The position numbers and the translations under genes are program-made. Positions 11,460-22,791 of a stretch of 64,000 bases of DNA are shown here, in pieces (the stretch's first letter is position 1; each line of letters starts with the position of its first letter). This stretch comes from Orychophragmus violaceus (taxonomy: Eukaryota > Streptophyta > Magnoliopsida > Brassicales > Brassicaceae), in contig CM058231.1 in assembly GCA_030180135.1 (NCBI GenBank), positions 29,391,034 through 29,455,033 on the forward strand. Direction: 5' to 3'. The notes beneath the pieces were generated by a model. The model made no database searches and was not told the origin of the DNA. It saw only the letters and a list, made by a program, of their open reading frames with translations.

Positions 11460-12440
11460 ACATATTAATTAAGGATATTCATCCAGATAGCATGACCAAA
11501 TTCCAAAATTATCTCTCATGATTGAGAAGAAGAATAGTGACTCAATGTTCTAAAAGAATGTATCGCACATGTTTGTACCTTTGAAACCATAGTGCCACCA
11601 AAACAACCCAGTCTTTATTAGAGCACACATACATCTATAAAGCCCTTTGATATCTACACTTCCTCGCTTCTCATAGAACAGTGCACACCGTCTGTCTGAC
11701 CTTGCATACCTATATCTCTTAGTTATCTTAACGCGTATTCGAGTTGCAAATTCGCGTTCGATGATGTACCTACGGTTCAAAACTTCTTAATCTCCATAAA
11801 AAACCCGCAAGGACATGGAGTACGCGTATATCCCCGTCTCCCGTCGACTATCTGCCGATCTCTTGATCATAGCCTCTCCTCTAACCATACGGTCGCTGGA
11901 GGATGATATGTCGACCAAACAGTCGCAATATACAAACATACCATACCTCTGAGAAGAAGAGCATAAGGGTTTTCAGATTCCAGACATTTGTTGAAGAATT
12001 TAGTTACAACCATAGGTGGGCACTAGATAATTTCATTAATTTTGGAGAAGTATAGATCGACAGACTTATAGAAATCTGAGATTTCTCCGACATTTCTCAA
12101 CTCCCTTCATGTTGTCTTCTCCCGAGCCAAATAGCGTATACCTTGGTCATCATCATTGACGTCAAGAAGGATTTTTTGTAGGAAATCTCGAGGAAGGTAA
12201 TCCATTACGATTTTGGTAAGAAAAGATGGAAATAGGCAAAGGAGAATTTAAAAAAATAATATTGTAGAGTATTTGAGATCGATATCGTTTCGAATGCAAC
12301 CGCATAAGTTTATTTATAAAGAGGATGCAGCCTTTGGGTTTTCCATAAATTTAAATAATATTTATGTTATTGTTATTTATTACTTAATATGCATCTGTTG
12401 GTGTGCATCTTCGGCTGGAGTAAGTATATGTACATGATGA
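11460..12440 (-). pseudogene. F-box (At2g35280-type) pseudogene, tandem copy 1
   Basis: Minus strand. The F-box end, read near 12215-12050, is FLPRDFLQKILLDVNDDDQGIR (given as two parts, FLPRDFLQ and KILLDV) followed by a stop in the linker. The C-terminal domain at 11780-11550 reads EREFATRIRVKITKRYRYAR and VDIKGLYRCMCALIKTGLFW, ending GFKGTNMCD. The order and motifs equal those of copy 2, and similarity continues into the upstream region (CAACCGCATAAGTTTATTTAT) and the 3' flank (ATTAAGGATATTC). The middle of the protein is missing. Assignment to the At2g35280-like family is from remembered family features (F-box, then GL-x-CMC...CDxCFW tail). Confidence 0.5.
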
Positions 12441-12998
12441 ATTTATTTCGCTAGGTAACGATATATAATGACGAGTCATTATTTATTGCTCTTCATAATT
12501 TATAGAAAAGGTGTTGTTACTTGCATCAATTGTTGAAAAAAATAAATTAGGTATATGTCCTATCAGTTTAATCATCTCGCCTATTTGCAAAATATAGACA
12601 CTAATTGAAAGAAATAATAAGATGGCCAAACTGACCATAACCTCATCTTGATGTTTATATTAGTCTACAAATAGTCGTTAATTCAGTCCTAAAATAGTAG
12701 CAAAGTAGTCGCAATGTACTCAAGGATGATGCATACATACTCCTTCTATTTAAAAAATTGCACATAAATTAAGAAATCATTTAATATTTATATACCTAAA
12801 CACAATCTAACCAACGCTAAAACAATATTTAGAATATAAAGGATCAAAAACAATAAAAATATAATTAGTTTTACATTAAATGTTGGAAACATCAAACACT
12901 TTGAAACATAGGGAGTATTAAGGATATTCAAGAACCTAAACGGGCCAAAGTCCGAAATTATTCATGATGAGTCTAAAGTAAAATATTGACTCTACGGT
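12441..12998. other. CACTA interior between tandem F-box copies
   Basis: Contains TAGTCGTTAATTC and AGTAGTCGCAATG motifs near 12665-12715, resembling the CACTA subterminal repeats. From about 12915 it carries the 3' flank of F-box copy 2 (ATTAAGGATATTCAAG...), homologous to 11470-11550. Confidence 0.45.
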
Positions 12999-14690
12999 TG
13001 ATAGCATCATATTTTAGGTGATTTCCATGTGTTCATTTACATTGTTTTCTTGTCTTTTGCATCCATTTTCATGCATTTTATAAGAAATCATCCACGTAGA
13101 CAATTAGTGTGTTTAAGATAGAGTTTGCATATTTTGGTCATTTCTTGTGTCTTGTTAGGTGACTTTGGAGCTTGGAGAATTCTTGGAGATTGAGGAAATA
13201 ATTTGGCTGGATTTGGTGATCAACAAGAGCAAGAATAACCAAGGAAGAAGCAATGTCTCAAGCATCGGTCAATTCCATCAAACGAAGCTCGATCGCAATA
13301 CTTCCATCGGACAGCTTCCATCGACCAGTCCCAACCGATGTGACGAGTTTGAATCTTGACGTTATCACAGAAAGAGTATCGGTTGTTCTTACCATACGAG
13401 TCTGACCGATGCAACTCTATCGGTCGATCTCCATCGACCAAAGCTCAACCGATACTTCTCCACGCTTCAAGATGACAAAGGCGCCGTGAGTTCATCAGTC
13501 ACAACTCACAAGCATCGGTGACGTTCAACCGATGGAAATCCTTCGAACACATTCCATCGGCCAGCCCAAGACCGATGGATCACCTCTGACCCCATTTAAT
13601 TACCAAAATGCCCATGCGAGGCTTCCATGTATAAATACTCATTTAAGGATTTCAAAAACACAAAGCTACCTAAGACTTAGTTTTGCTTTCTCTTAAGATT
13701 TTGTTTATGATTTTGGGTTGCAGACATTTGATTTTGAGTTTTAATTTGGTACTTCTTTATTTTGTTAATCTATTCTTCTTTTCTCTCTCTATTCATGATC
13801 TCTCATATCTCTCATATGGGTTTTGTGGGAACAATGATGATTAGGGAGTAGTTAGGTTTGGGTCTTGTGATGAGGTTGATTTGGGTGATTTATGCTTAGG
13901 ACTTATTTATGCATGATTCTTCTATAATAGTTGATCTCTAGGCTAGATTTCCAAGGAATTGCAAATCTAGATCATAGGTTTTTTCATGCCCGAAAGGTGT
14001 TCGATGAAATGCTTGTATGAACATTTTAGAGTATTTTCACTATTAGCCTACTAGATTAGTTGTCTATGGTGATTATTGGCAATGAGAACTTGTTTTCATT
14101 GCTTGTTTGACTCTTAATCACAATTGTGAGATTGTTCTTGATTAGTGATTAGACAAAGGGATTAGTACCAAGAGATTGGATTAGTCTAATGATTAGAGTT
14201 CTTAGCCTAAGGATTAGTTTTGCTAAATGACATTTGATTGATATTCTTGAATGCTTGTCTTGTGATTTGAAAATGGGAATTGAATTATTGCATTATTAGC
14301 ATAGGAGTTGTGAACATGAGAATAAAATTAGCTTAATTAATTATCATTAGCCTTGTTTAGTATTGTTTGATTGATTGAAGCTTCTTTGACTGTCTCTAGA
14401 TCATCCAATCTCCATAGCCTCATCATAAGATCCTTATTTTATCTTATTTGTCTTCTTGTTTAGTGTCTTTTTTTTGTTCTTGATTGATTTATTTGCTTTC
14501 TTGTTTTGATTTCTCTTTAGGTTGTTAGTATAAACCTCTTTTCTATATTTTTCTTAGATTAAGTATTTTCTTGTATTCTTTGTGTGTTATTCTTCTTGGC
14601 TCCCTGGATTGATACCTAAAATACTACATCGATATGTATAGAGGTTTGAGGAATTGATAGTAGTTTAAAACCAAAAAAATCTCGCTATCA
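12999..14690 (+). repeat. Gypsy-1 5' LTR (1692 bp)
   Basis: TGATAGCATC...CTCGCTATCA. Contains a cluster of CATCGGTC/GACCGATG inverted motifs at about 13255-13590. Mate is 25452-27168, with many substitutions and small indels, so this is the oldest LTR pair in the window. Confidence 0.85.
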
Positions 14691-14692
14691 AT

Positions 14693-14711
14693 TTGGCGCC
14701 GTAGCTGGGGA
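14693..14711 (+). other. Gypsy-1 primer-binding site
   Basis: TTGGCGCCGTAGCTGGGGA, two bases after the LTR. It resembles the TGGCGCCGTTGCCGGGGA site of Athila/Tat elements, assigned to tRNA-Asp. Confidence 0.7.
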
Positions 14712-14800
14712 GGAGTAGCAATAGCCATTAGGATTTAGATTCTACTTGAGATTAAGCTTTTATTTTATTTTTACTTGTGTAGTTACTAACTTTCTTTGAA

Positions 14801-15870
14801 GTGTTTGTTCTTTTTGCAAGGTACAATCACAAGGAAAAGAGCATGGCTTCAGATATGACTTCAATGTTGAAGGCTTTGTTGGAAGCTCAAGAAAGAGAGA
14901 TGACTTGGGACCCTACAAGTCATCATGATTTTGAAAGCACATCCACAAATCAAGGTGATCTTCCAAATGAGTACTCTTCTCCTGATTACCAATATGGATA
15001 TGGTGATGGATACCAATCTTGGATCATGAAGCATGAGCATGAAGTAGGATAAATTACACCGAAATTCATCTTTTGGTTCTGCATCCCCGACTCATAATCA
15101 AGATGTCTTGGGTTTCCTCCTTGTACCAAATTCTCGATAATGAGATCATCGAATATAGTAATAATCACATGTGAGGAAGAGATTTTCAACATGGCGAGAT
15201 TGGCATTGGAAGGACAAGAGAGGTTCAATGAGAGCATAAGAATGATCAACACTGATTTTTTACCCTTTTCCTAAAGATGCAAGTATTGTTGAGCCAACAC
15301 ATGAGGAGAATGCTCAAGTCCAAGATGAGTTCTTGAAGGAATCTTTAGAGACTATCAAGGAATTTGAATTGGTTCTTGGTTGTAAATTTGGTGAAGACCT
15401 TGTGATAAGGTATGAAGAAGAGGATGATGAAGAGACAATCATGGGTCATTCAACCAATAACAACAATGAAGGAGTATAAGTTGTGCGAGCTGAGGAAGAG
15501 CATTATGAAGATGGATTGGTTGTTGAGTGTAAGGATATCAATGAAGAGAGCACAATTCAAAATGAGCTCTCAATCGTGGAAGAATTGCATGAGCAACCAA
15601 AATCCAAGGAAGAGCCTATGGAGAAACAAAATAGTCTCATTGAAGAAGCCTCCAAAGAGGGTGAAGAAATAGAGTATCCAATGCCACACAACTTCAACAA
15701 GCTTCTTGGTATATTCTCTACCACACCATTCAGCATTCATGATCCAAGGAAGATCCCTTTTGAGGTGATAAGTATGAAGGAGTTTTGGGGAAGGTTTTAT
15801 GATGAGTATGACCTTGGTGATCCACACTCATGCCACATCCCTAACCAAAAAAAAGAGTGAAGGGATAGTC
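14801..15870 (+). pseudogene. Gypsy-1 remnant coding region (no pol)
   Basis: A first frame (14801-15052) has MASDMTSMLKALLEAQEREM and then TWDPTSHHDFEST, typical of the ORF1 of Athila-like non-autonomous elements. After frameshifts, an acidic coiled frame (15483-15860) contains KLLGIFSTTPFSIHDPRKIP and WGRFYDEYDLGDPHSCHIP. I do not recognise a catalytic domain. The function of this ORF in the family is not known to me; a structural (gag-associated) role is a guess. Confidence 0.5.
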
Positions 15871-16529
15871 AAGCTTAGTGACTTAAAACAAGCTCTTTAG
15901 GGTCAATGCAATGACGAAGGGAAAGAGTTTTGGGAGCAAAGAGACTTCAATGTCAAATCAAAGGATGAAGAAGACTATGTCATGAGCTAAGTTTCGGGGA
16001 GACTTGTGCCAAATTCAAAGATGCCTCCACCTCCCATTCCTCTTCCTCATACCACTCTTCAAGTAACTCACTTCAATCTCTAATTCATTTCTTTGCTTCT
16101 TTATGCATTTTTTCTTTGTCTTAAGTCTCTCTTCACTTACTTTTATCACACAAGGGACTGTGTGATTTAAGTTTGGGGGAAGAGACTAGTTGCTAATAAT
16201 GGTTTTTGTGATCTTATTTCTCTTTTGCATCTCTTGAGTCTCATGCATTCACTTATTGAAAATCCATAAAAATTTGAAATATTTTTTAAAAAATTCACAA
16301 AAGAAGCATGCATTAGCATCTTTAGGATTGAGTTTAGTAACATCTTAGGATTGCATTTCATTTTGCATAGAGAGCTTTGATGAATCTTCCATTTGAGTTT
16401 CAACTCATGAGGTTCAATTAATGCCTTTTTAGGAGTTGTATAATACATTTGAAGAATTTAAAGTTAAGGATACACCATGTTTTGATCTCATTAGCTTGAA
16501 AGTTAGATCGCATTGTTGGTGCATGTCAC
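15871..16529 (+). other. Gypsy-1 internal non-coding sequence before the Gypsy-2 insertion
   Basis: Includes a purine-rich AAGTTTGGGGGAAGAG tract at about 16169-16184. The segment 16147-16300 is closely similar, in opposite orientation, to 19500-19607 inside Gypsy-2. Confidence 0.6.
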
Positions 16530-18037
16530 TGATAACTAGGATTTTGCAATCCTTTGAGGTACCAATTCCTCAAGCTTATCGTGTAGCTTTGAGGTATCGA
16601 ACCTTTTTGGGACGGATAAAACCAATAAGAACACACCAACCTCTAGAGTCAAATCAGACAATTGAGTTTTTGTTTCTAACAATCCTAACGAAAACAATTC
16701 AAATAGAGGTAAACAGAAACAAGCAGATAAACGAAGTGAATTCAATCAATAATAAAGATAAGGCCTAAAAGTTAAGGTCAACGGATAGGTGACTCGGGAT
16801 GATCAAGGATCCTAATTCAAACTTCATAGAAGCTAATCTCCTAGCATGGAACACAACAAGTCGATCAGTTTAATTTCTTAATACTAACCTCTTTACTTAA
16901 TCCTAATCCAAGAACAAATTCTCATTTGTGAATTAAAGTTAAGCAAGCATTCAAACAAGTTCCAAACAGCCAACAATCACTCTAAACATACATTTTCATG
17001 TGCTAGAATGTGAAAGTCCTATCAAAGCTAGAAACTGGAAATTCATCGAACACATGGTGAGCAAGAAATCCTAAACATCCTAATCAACGTGATCAAGGCT
17101 AATTAGGTACTAAACACACTTTGACAGATGAGATGTTAAACAATTAAGCATTAGAAATCCATTGATCACCCCTAATCAACCTAATCCTACCTAACCCATA
17201 AGCCCTATGAAGAACTACTCACTAATCATCATATGAACAACAAAATCCATAGAAATAGTGTTGATCATTGAGAATTGGAGATAGGTTGGAAAATCAAAGG
17301 AAGAAATCACAAGAAAAGAGTACTAGATTAATCCAAAATCAAACTTGTTCTTACAAAAGGGTTTTTAGCAACAAAATAAGCTTCAGAAACAAATGAAAAT
17401 AGGTTTTTGGCTTAAATAGTCAATATGGTGCGAAGCGGGTCAACCCGGAACAAACCGGGTGTTGACCTGGATCCGAAACAGTTTCTGGGGCACGTATCGG
17501 TCTGGTCGGTCGATACACCGACCGATACGAGCTCTCGGATTTCCTGGTCAAGAAGTGTATCGGCCCACCTGGCCGATATCCAGGTTGATATGCGTGCACA
17601 AAATTTAATCTGAGACCTTGTATCGGTCTGCCTGGCCGATATGCATGCCGATACGGTCTCATGGGTTTTGGTCGAGGAACTGTATCGGCTTGCCTGGCCG
17701 ATATCCAAGCCGATATGAGTCCTCGGATTTTCTTCCGAGAGTGTGTATCGGCCACCCCAACCGATATGGTGGACGATATGCCTTCCAGCTGCTTTTTCCT
17801 TAGTCTTTCGAGCTCTAGACTCCACTTCCAAGCTCACCAATGCTCCTAGACACCTCCAATCACCTGCAAAACACAAGAAACACTCCAAATGCAAGCCTAA
17901 AGTGCCTACTCCTAGTCCTAAACAACTCTATACTCTAGATGCGACAATGACTCGACAAAATGGTATGGATGATGGTGAAATGGAGTCAAAACAAGAACTA
18001 TATACAAGCCTAAATGCATGAAAATGTATGAATATCA
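16530..18037 (-). repeat. Gypsy-2 3' LTR (1508 bp)
   Basis: Near-identical to 22792-24285. The main length difference is one extra CCAAGCCGATAT unit near 17705 inside a cluster of TATCGG...CCGATA motifs (about 17490-17780). Confidence 0.9.
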
Positions 18038-18051
18038 ATTCCCCCAAACTT
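18038..18051 (-). other. Gypsy-2 polypurine tract
   Basis: On the minus strand AAGTTTGGGGGAAT directly precedes the 3' LTR, as expected for the plus-strand priming site. Confidence 0.75.
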
Positions 18052-20091
18052 AAACCTTGCTTGTCCACAAGCAAGCATAAGATCATCAAAGTAAGTTGGG
18101 AGAAAGGTTTGAAGGCGGGAGCTCATATCCAAAGACAAAACCGAGATCAACAAGTTCCAATTCGAGTCAACATCACCAAGATGTAACCAAGTAAGGCTTA
18201 CTCCAAAAATTTAGCCATGCTCATCAAGACAAAACTCTTAGCTCAATTCTCAACCTAGACAAACATTCCTATCAACTAGCTCTTTAACATTCATTAGGTT
18301 TTCAAGTGGATCTTACTCAATGCAAGGTGATCAAACTCATTTGGCAAAGGGACAAGGTTTTGAGATTAAAGTGATCTCAATAAAAAGAGGGGTTTACTCC
18401 AAAAGCATGAAGGTTCTCTCATAAAGAAGTGAATGAGCTATAGTAAAATACTAAGAGTTAGAGGCAATTGGTGCATACTAGGTTGATTTCCATCTACCCA
18501 TGCCCCAATTACTTCTTCTCCTAGTCTAGCCCACCTAAATGGATACTACCCTTGACCAAGTCTATTTTTGCCTCATCCCCTTTTCTCAATCAAACACTTT
18601 TCGTATAAACTCCCCAAGGATCAATAAAGACTTTTCAAACAGTGGCAAATCTTTCTTTTTAACCTAGCTCAAATCTTTCTTTAGCAATGGTCTCTTTTCT
18701 TTCTTTAAGTTGAGCCTTTGGCTTCTTTTCATTTCAAAATATGAGACACTTTTCTTTTCTTTAAACGCATAAGAGCTTTTCTTCTTTAAACATACTTTGC
18801 CAACAAACATAAGATCCCAACCAAGATCCCTTTCATTCTTCCCTTTCTTTACTCTCCTTTTCCATTCCCAATTCCTCCCCCAAACTTAGATTCTAGCCTA
18901 TTGCAAAGCTAAAGGTGTTGAGCTTGCACTATATGGAAATTTCCCCTAGTTGCCTCATACTCAACACTTTTTACCTAGCTCATTCAAAAGAAAATAGGCC
19001 TACCTCTCAACAAGCGTGTTTATGGTTTGAAAGAAGGGTGGTGAAAGGTGTGGAGTCTATTCAAGCAAGCGAGAGTGGTAAAAGGGATAAGAATGCTTGA
19101 ATATTTTCAGAGTATACATGGGTTTATCACACAAAGCATGAGTAAGATAATTAGATGTCATCATTAAAGTTCTCACTTAGGTAGAGCTAGTGTCAATTCA
19201 AAGCCTATTTCAGTTTCAAATCAAGTTTCAAAGCAAGCAATTTGAGCATGGTTCGTCTTAACTTTCTAGCCTTTCTTGAATTGCAATCTTAGGACAATCA
19301 ACTAGCTCAAACAACAAGCATACAGAATAAGTCATCACTCAATCAGTCTTACAAGGAAATTCAATCATTGCTCCCTATGCATGCGTCCTATATGATGAAA
19401 CTAGACTCGATCCTATGATGCAAGTGCAACTAAATGCTTTCTTTTTCAAATTTTTTTATTTATTTAAATTTTTCAATTATTTTGTTTTTTTAATGCCATA
19501 AATGAAATGCATGAGACTCAAGTGATAGAAAAGAAAAATAAGATCAAAAGAAACATGATTAGCAACTGGTCTCTCCCCCAAACTTAAATCACACAGTCCC
19601 TTGTGTGAAAGAAGCGAGGAGGAAAGACCGAAAACAAACAAAATGCAATGAAAGAGAGGAAAAACGAGCTATGAACAAGGGTGGAGTGTTACCTGTGCGC
19701 AGAGGGGCGTATCGGCTTGGCCGACCGATACGCCAGCCGATATGATGTCTCGGATTAATTCCTAGGAGGTCCGTATCGGCCTGGCCAGCCGATACGGAGG
19801 TCGATATGTTTCGTGAATTTCTCTCGGCCACTATCGCCAGGCTCCGTATCGGCCTGGCCAACCGATACGGAACCCGATACTGACTCCCTGTATCCTTTTC
19901 CTTCATTCCCATGGCCTTTACTTAATACCAACGAGTCCGCAACCTCACCTAATGACCAAAACCTGATAAAACTCAAAGCAAAACATCAAAAGTAACAGGC
20001 AAAAGATAATATGTACAAGGATAAACATGGGAATGTCTCCCAAGTGCGCTTTTGTTTAGAGTCGTTAAGCTCGACTTTTGCAAACCGGTTT
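18052..20091 (-). other. Gypsy-2 3' internal non-coding region
   Basis: About 2 kb without a credible ORF. It contains a further TATCGGC...GCCGATAC cluster at 19705-19885. At 19500-19607 lies a block including a CCCCCAAACTTAAATCACAC tract that matches Gypsy-1 16147-16300 in inverse orientation. Confidence 0.6.
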
Positions 20092-22677
20092 TTAGGTGGT
20101 TGAAGAGTGTGGCCTGCCCTCGAGAGTGATGGCTAGGACATGAGAAGTCAGCTCACTGAGATTAACCGAGTCGCCTTGGAACCTTGGACTGAGCGAAGCC
20201 TTTACAACCTTCGGAGGCATCTTTGTCACCATATCCACAACCTTTTCTTTTGGAGCTTTTTCCTCATCAATTCTCAGCTTCTTCAAAGATTTGGACCCAA
20301 CATACTCAGTCCTCATGGTCTTAGAAGGAGTTCCAATAGCTCTATCCACCCCTTCCTTTTGAGCTCGTTCCATGTGCTCACGGACTGATCCATAAGTAGT
20401 GGGTTTAGGCCAAACTTCCTTGCCTACATTTGCAAACAGCCTTGCTTCCTCTAACACATCATCCTTATTTGGTGATAGGATGACACCACAAGTGTGGAGA
20501 GTTATGCTCCTCAAAGGATAATAGACCTTGTTGTCAACATTATTCAGCACAGCCCGTTTCTTTTTGAAGTCCATACAAGCTCCAGTGGTGTTTAGGAAGG
20601 AGGTACCAAGTAAGAGAGGTAGTTGGGTACTCTTCTTCATCTTCATGACGATAAAGTCAGTTGGGATAGTGCACTCACCAATCTTCAGTGGATAGTCCTT
20701 GATCATTCCCATTGGAGTTTTTGAGTAAGAGTCTCCAAATGTAATAGAAGATGGGTACCTTTCCATGCTCTTAATCCCAAGAGATTCCACCATGTCAAGA
20801 GATATCACACTCACAGTAGAGACGGAGTCACACAATGTATCGTTAATCTTCAAGTCTCCCAAAGTACAACAGATGGTAAATTTACCCGAATTGCCAAGCT
20901 TGGGAAGTGCCCTTGGTGTTGTTTGGACGGTAGGCGCAATATCTGCAGCAAAAATAGCAGTAGTACTCATCACCTTAGCTGGTGCAACATAAGAAGGCTT
21001 AACTACAGAGGCCTTCATCTCCTTGAGAGGAACAGGTGCAGCAAGAGGGGGTGCATATACATAGAGAAGTGCTTCTATTTCATCAACCTCTCTTTCATGG
21101 TCTGGTTTCTCATGATCAACAGTAGAGAAGATTGCATTGCAGTAGTCTTTCGGGTTCTTCTCCGGGTTTCCGGGCAAGGTACCGGTAGGTCGAAAAGTGG
21201 AAGCATGCGTGTTTTCAACATTGATCAAGCGAGAAGTCAAATGTTGCAGCTCATTCTTTAAGTTCTTTACTTCCAATGCCCCATTTTCTTGTCCTTGGAT
21301 GAGTTGTTGCATCATTCCCTTTAACTCATTACCCAAACCCAAAAAGGAAGAAGCTTGTGGCTGTTGTTGCCCAAAACCGGGTGGAGGATATTGTTGCTTG
21401 GGAAAATAGCCTTGTTGTCCTTGAGGTTGAGGCTGAGAAACAAACCTTTGTTGGTTGGTGTAAGGGACAAAGGGCTTTTGTTGTTGAGCTTGTCCTTGAA
21501 GTGGAGCTTGAGGATAGACTTGATCCTGAGGATTGGCTACATTGGGGTTTCTGTATGAAAATTTTGGGTGGTTTCTGTAGTTGGGGTTGAAGCCTTTGTT
21601 GAAACCACCTTGCCCCGCAATGAAGTTAATCTCCTCTTGGGTCATATCTTCTTCCACACTGTAGAGGAGTGGCTGAGAGTCTTCATAGTTGCCCACAAAG
21701 CTGATTTGCTTTTGGCTTGAAGAGATCATCTTGTCTAGCTTCTCATGTAAGGACTTGATTTCCTTCTCATACTTCTCATCCGTAGAAGATGATCCTCTAT
21801 TAGTCCGCTCATAATCCTCATTGTAGTTCCCAACACTTGTAGCGAGATTTTCAATTAACTCCATCGCCTCATCAACTCCCTTGCCTAGGAAGTGTCCATT
21901 GCTAGAAGAGTCTAGCATCGCCCTCATTCTAGGAAGCACTCCGCGATAGAGGTTACTGAGTAGTGTCTCCTTAGTGAAACCGTGGTGGGGGCACTGAGTA
22001 GTTAGCCTATTGAACCTCTCCCAAGCTTCAGAAAAGCTCTCATTGTTGCGCTGCAGAAACCCGGATAGCTCATTGCGAAAACGGGCAGTCCTAGTAGCTG
22101 AGAAAAACTTCTTCAAGAAAGCCTTATTAAGGTCTCCCCAAGTAGTAATGGTTCCTAGAGGGATGGTGCTTTGCCAATCCTTGGATCTATCCGCCAAAGA
22201 GAAGAAGAAGAGTCGCATCTTCAAACCGTCATCAGTTACACCATTAAGCCTTGTAGTAGCACAGATCTTGTCAAATGTATCCAAGTGCTGCAATGGATCC
22301 TCAGATGAAAGCCCATGAAACTGGTTGTTTTGCACCATGTTCATCACCATAGCCCGGATCTCGAAGTTTTTGTTGTTGACCGGTGGTGGAATGATCCCTT
22401 GCCGGTTTGCATTTGTATCCGGTGCATCTTCATCAACAATGGCCCTAGCTGGCCTTTGTTGCTCTTGCTGCTGCTGTTGATCCTGATGATTATCCATAAC
22501 CGGCTGCTGAACACCAACAAAGTCTTGTTGAACCTCAACAATTGGTTCCAACCCAAGTCTCTCCAAGTGAACAACTCTCTCTTGTGCACGTCGTTCCTTT
22601 GCTAATATCCTCTCGTGTGCTTTGATGTCCTCAACTCTTGCAACTAAGTATGTTTTCCCTCGGCTACGCAAGTTCAT
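20092..22677 (-). CDS. Gypsy-2 gag polyprotein with protease-like domain (861 aa)
   Basis: Intact frame from ATG at 22677. The N-terminus is basic (MNLRSRGKTYLVAR) with a glutamine-rich segment near residues 60-75. A retrotransposon gag domain follows at about 120-290, including FFFSLADRSKDWQSTIP and WERFNRLTTQCPHHG. A proline/glutamine-rich linker spans about 380-460. An aspartic-protease-like fold at about 600-720 reads TICCTLGDLKINDTLCDSV and later LPLLLGTSFLNTTGA. The usual D-S/T-G-A or DLGAS site is CDSVSTVSV here, so the aspartate is kept but the glycine is not; activity is doubtful. No zinc knuckle is seen. The length and content match Athila-type gag. The uninterrupted frame suggests recent selection or recent insertion. 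Confidence 0.85.
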   Translation of the reverse strand: MNLRSRGKTYLVARVEDIKAHERILAKERRAQERVVHLERLGLEPIVEVQQDFVGVQQPVMDNHQDQQQQQEQQRPARAIVDEDAPDTNANRQGIIPPPVNNKNFEIRAMVMNMVQNNQFHGLSSEDPLQHLDTFDKICATTRLNGVTDDGLKMRLFFFSLADRSKDWQSTIPLGTITTWGDLNKAFLKKFFSATRTARFRNELSGFLQRNNESFSEAWERFNRLTTQCPHHGFTKETLLSNLYRGVLPRMRAMLDSSSNGHFLGKGVDEAMELIENLATSVGNYNEDYERTNRGSSSTDEKYEKEIKSLHEKLDKMISSSQKQISFVGNYEDSQPLLYSVEEDMTQEEINFIAGQGGFNKGFNPNYRNHPKFSYRNPNVANPQDQVYPQAPLQGQAQQQKPFVPYTNQQRFVSQPQPQGQQGYFPKQQYPPPGFGQQQPQASSFLGLGNELKGMMQQLIQGQENGALEVKNLKNELQHLTSRLINVENTHASTFRPTGTLPGNPEKNPKDYCNAIFSTVDHEKPDHEREVDEIEALLYVYAPPLAAPVPLKEMKASVVKPSYVAPAKVMSTTAIFAADIAPTVQTTPRALPKLGNSGKFTICCTLGDLKINDTLCDSVSTVSVISLDMVESLGIKSMERYPSSITFGDSYSKTPMGMIKDYPLKIGECTIPTDFIVMKMKKSTQLPLLLGTSFLNTTGACMDFKKKRAVLNNVDNKVYYPLRSITLHTCGVILSPNKDDVLEEARLFANVGKEVWPKPTTYGSVREHMERAQKEGVDRAIGTPSKTMRTEYVGSKSLKKLRIDEEKAPKEKVVDMVTKMPPKVVKASLSPRFQGDSVNLSELTSHVLAITLEGRPHSSTT

Positions 22678-22769
22678 ACACCTAACATCAAAGAGAAAGG
22701 AATAAGCAAATTAGTAACAAAGACTTGAACTAAAAAGGAATAGAAATCGAATTGATATATCCAGAATCC

Positions 22770-22790
22770 CAAAATGGCAACGGCGCCAAA
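22770..22790 (-). other. Gypsy-2 primer-binding site
   Basis: On the minus strand TTTGGCGCCGTTGCCATTTT follows the LTR. The first part matches the Athila/Tat consensus (TGGCGCCGTTGCC); the 3' part diverges. Confidence 0.75.
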
Positions 22791-22791
22791 T

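Noticed and set aside
13255..13590. Evenly spaced short repeats resembling a CRISPR array
   Set aside because: Units are imperfect, palindromic and lie in an LTR duplicated at 25720-26035; the DNA is clearly plant nuclear.
21010..22320. Plus-strand ORFs inside 20092-22677
   Set aside because: Antisense shadows of the Gypsy-2 gag frame.
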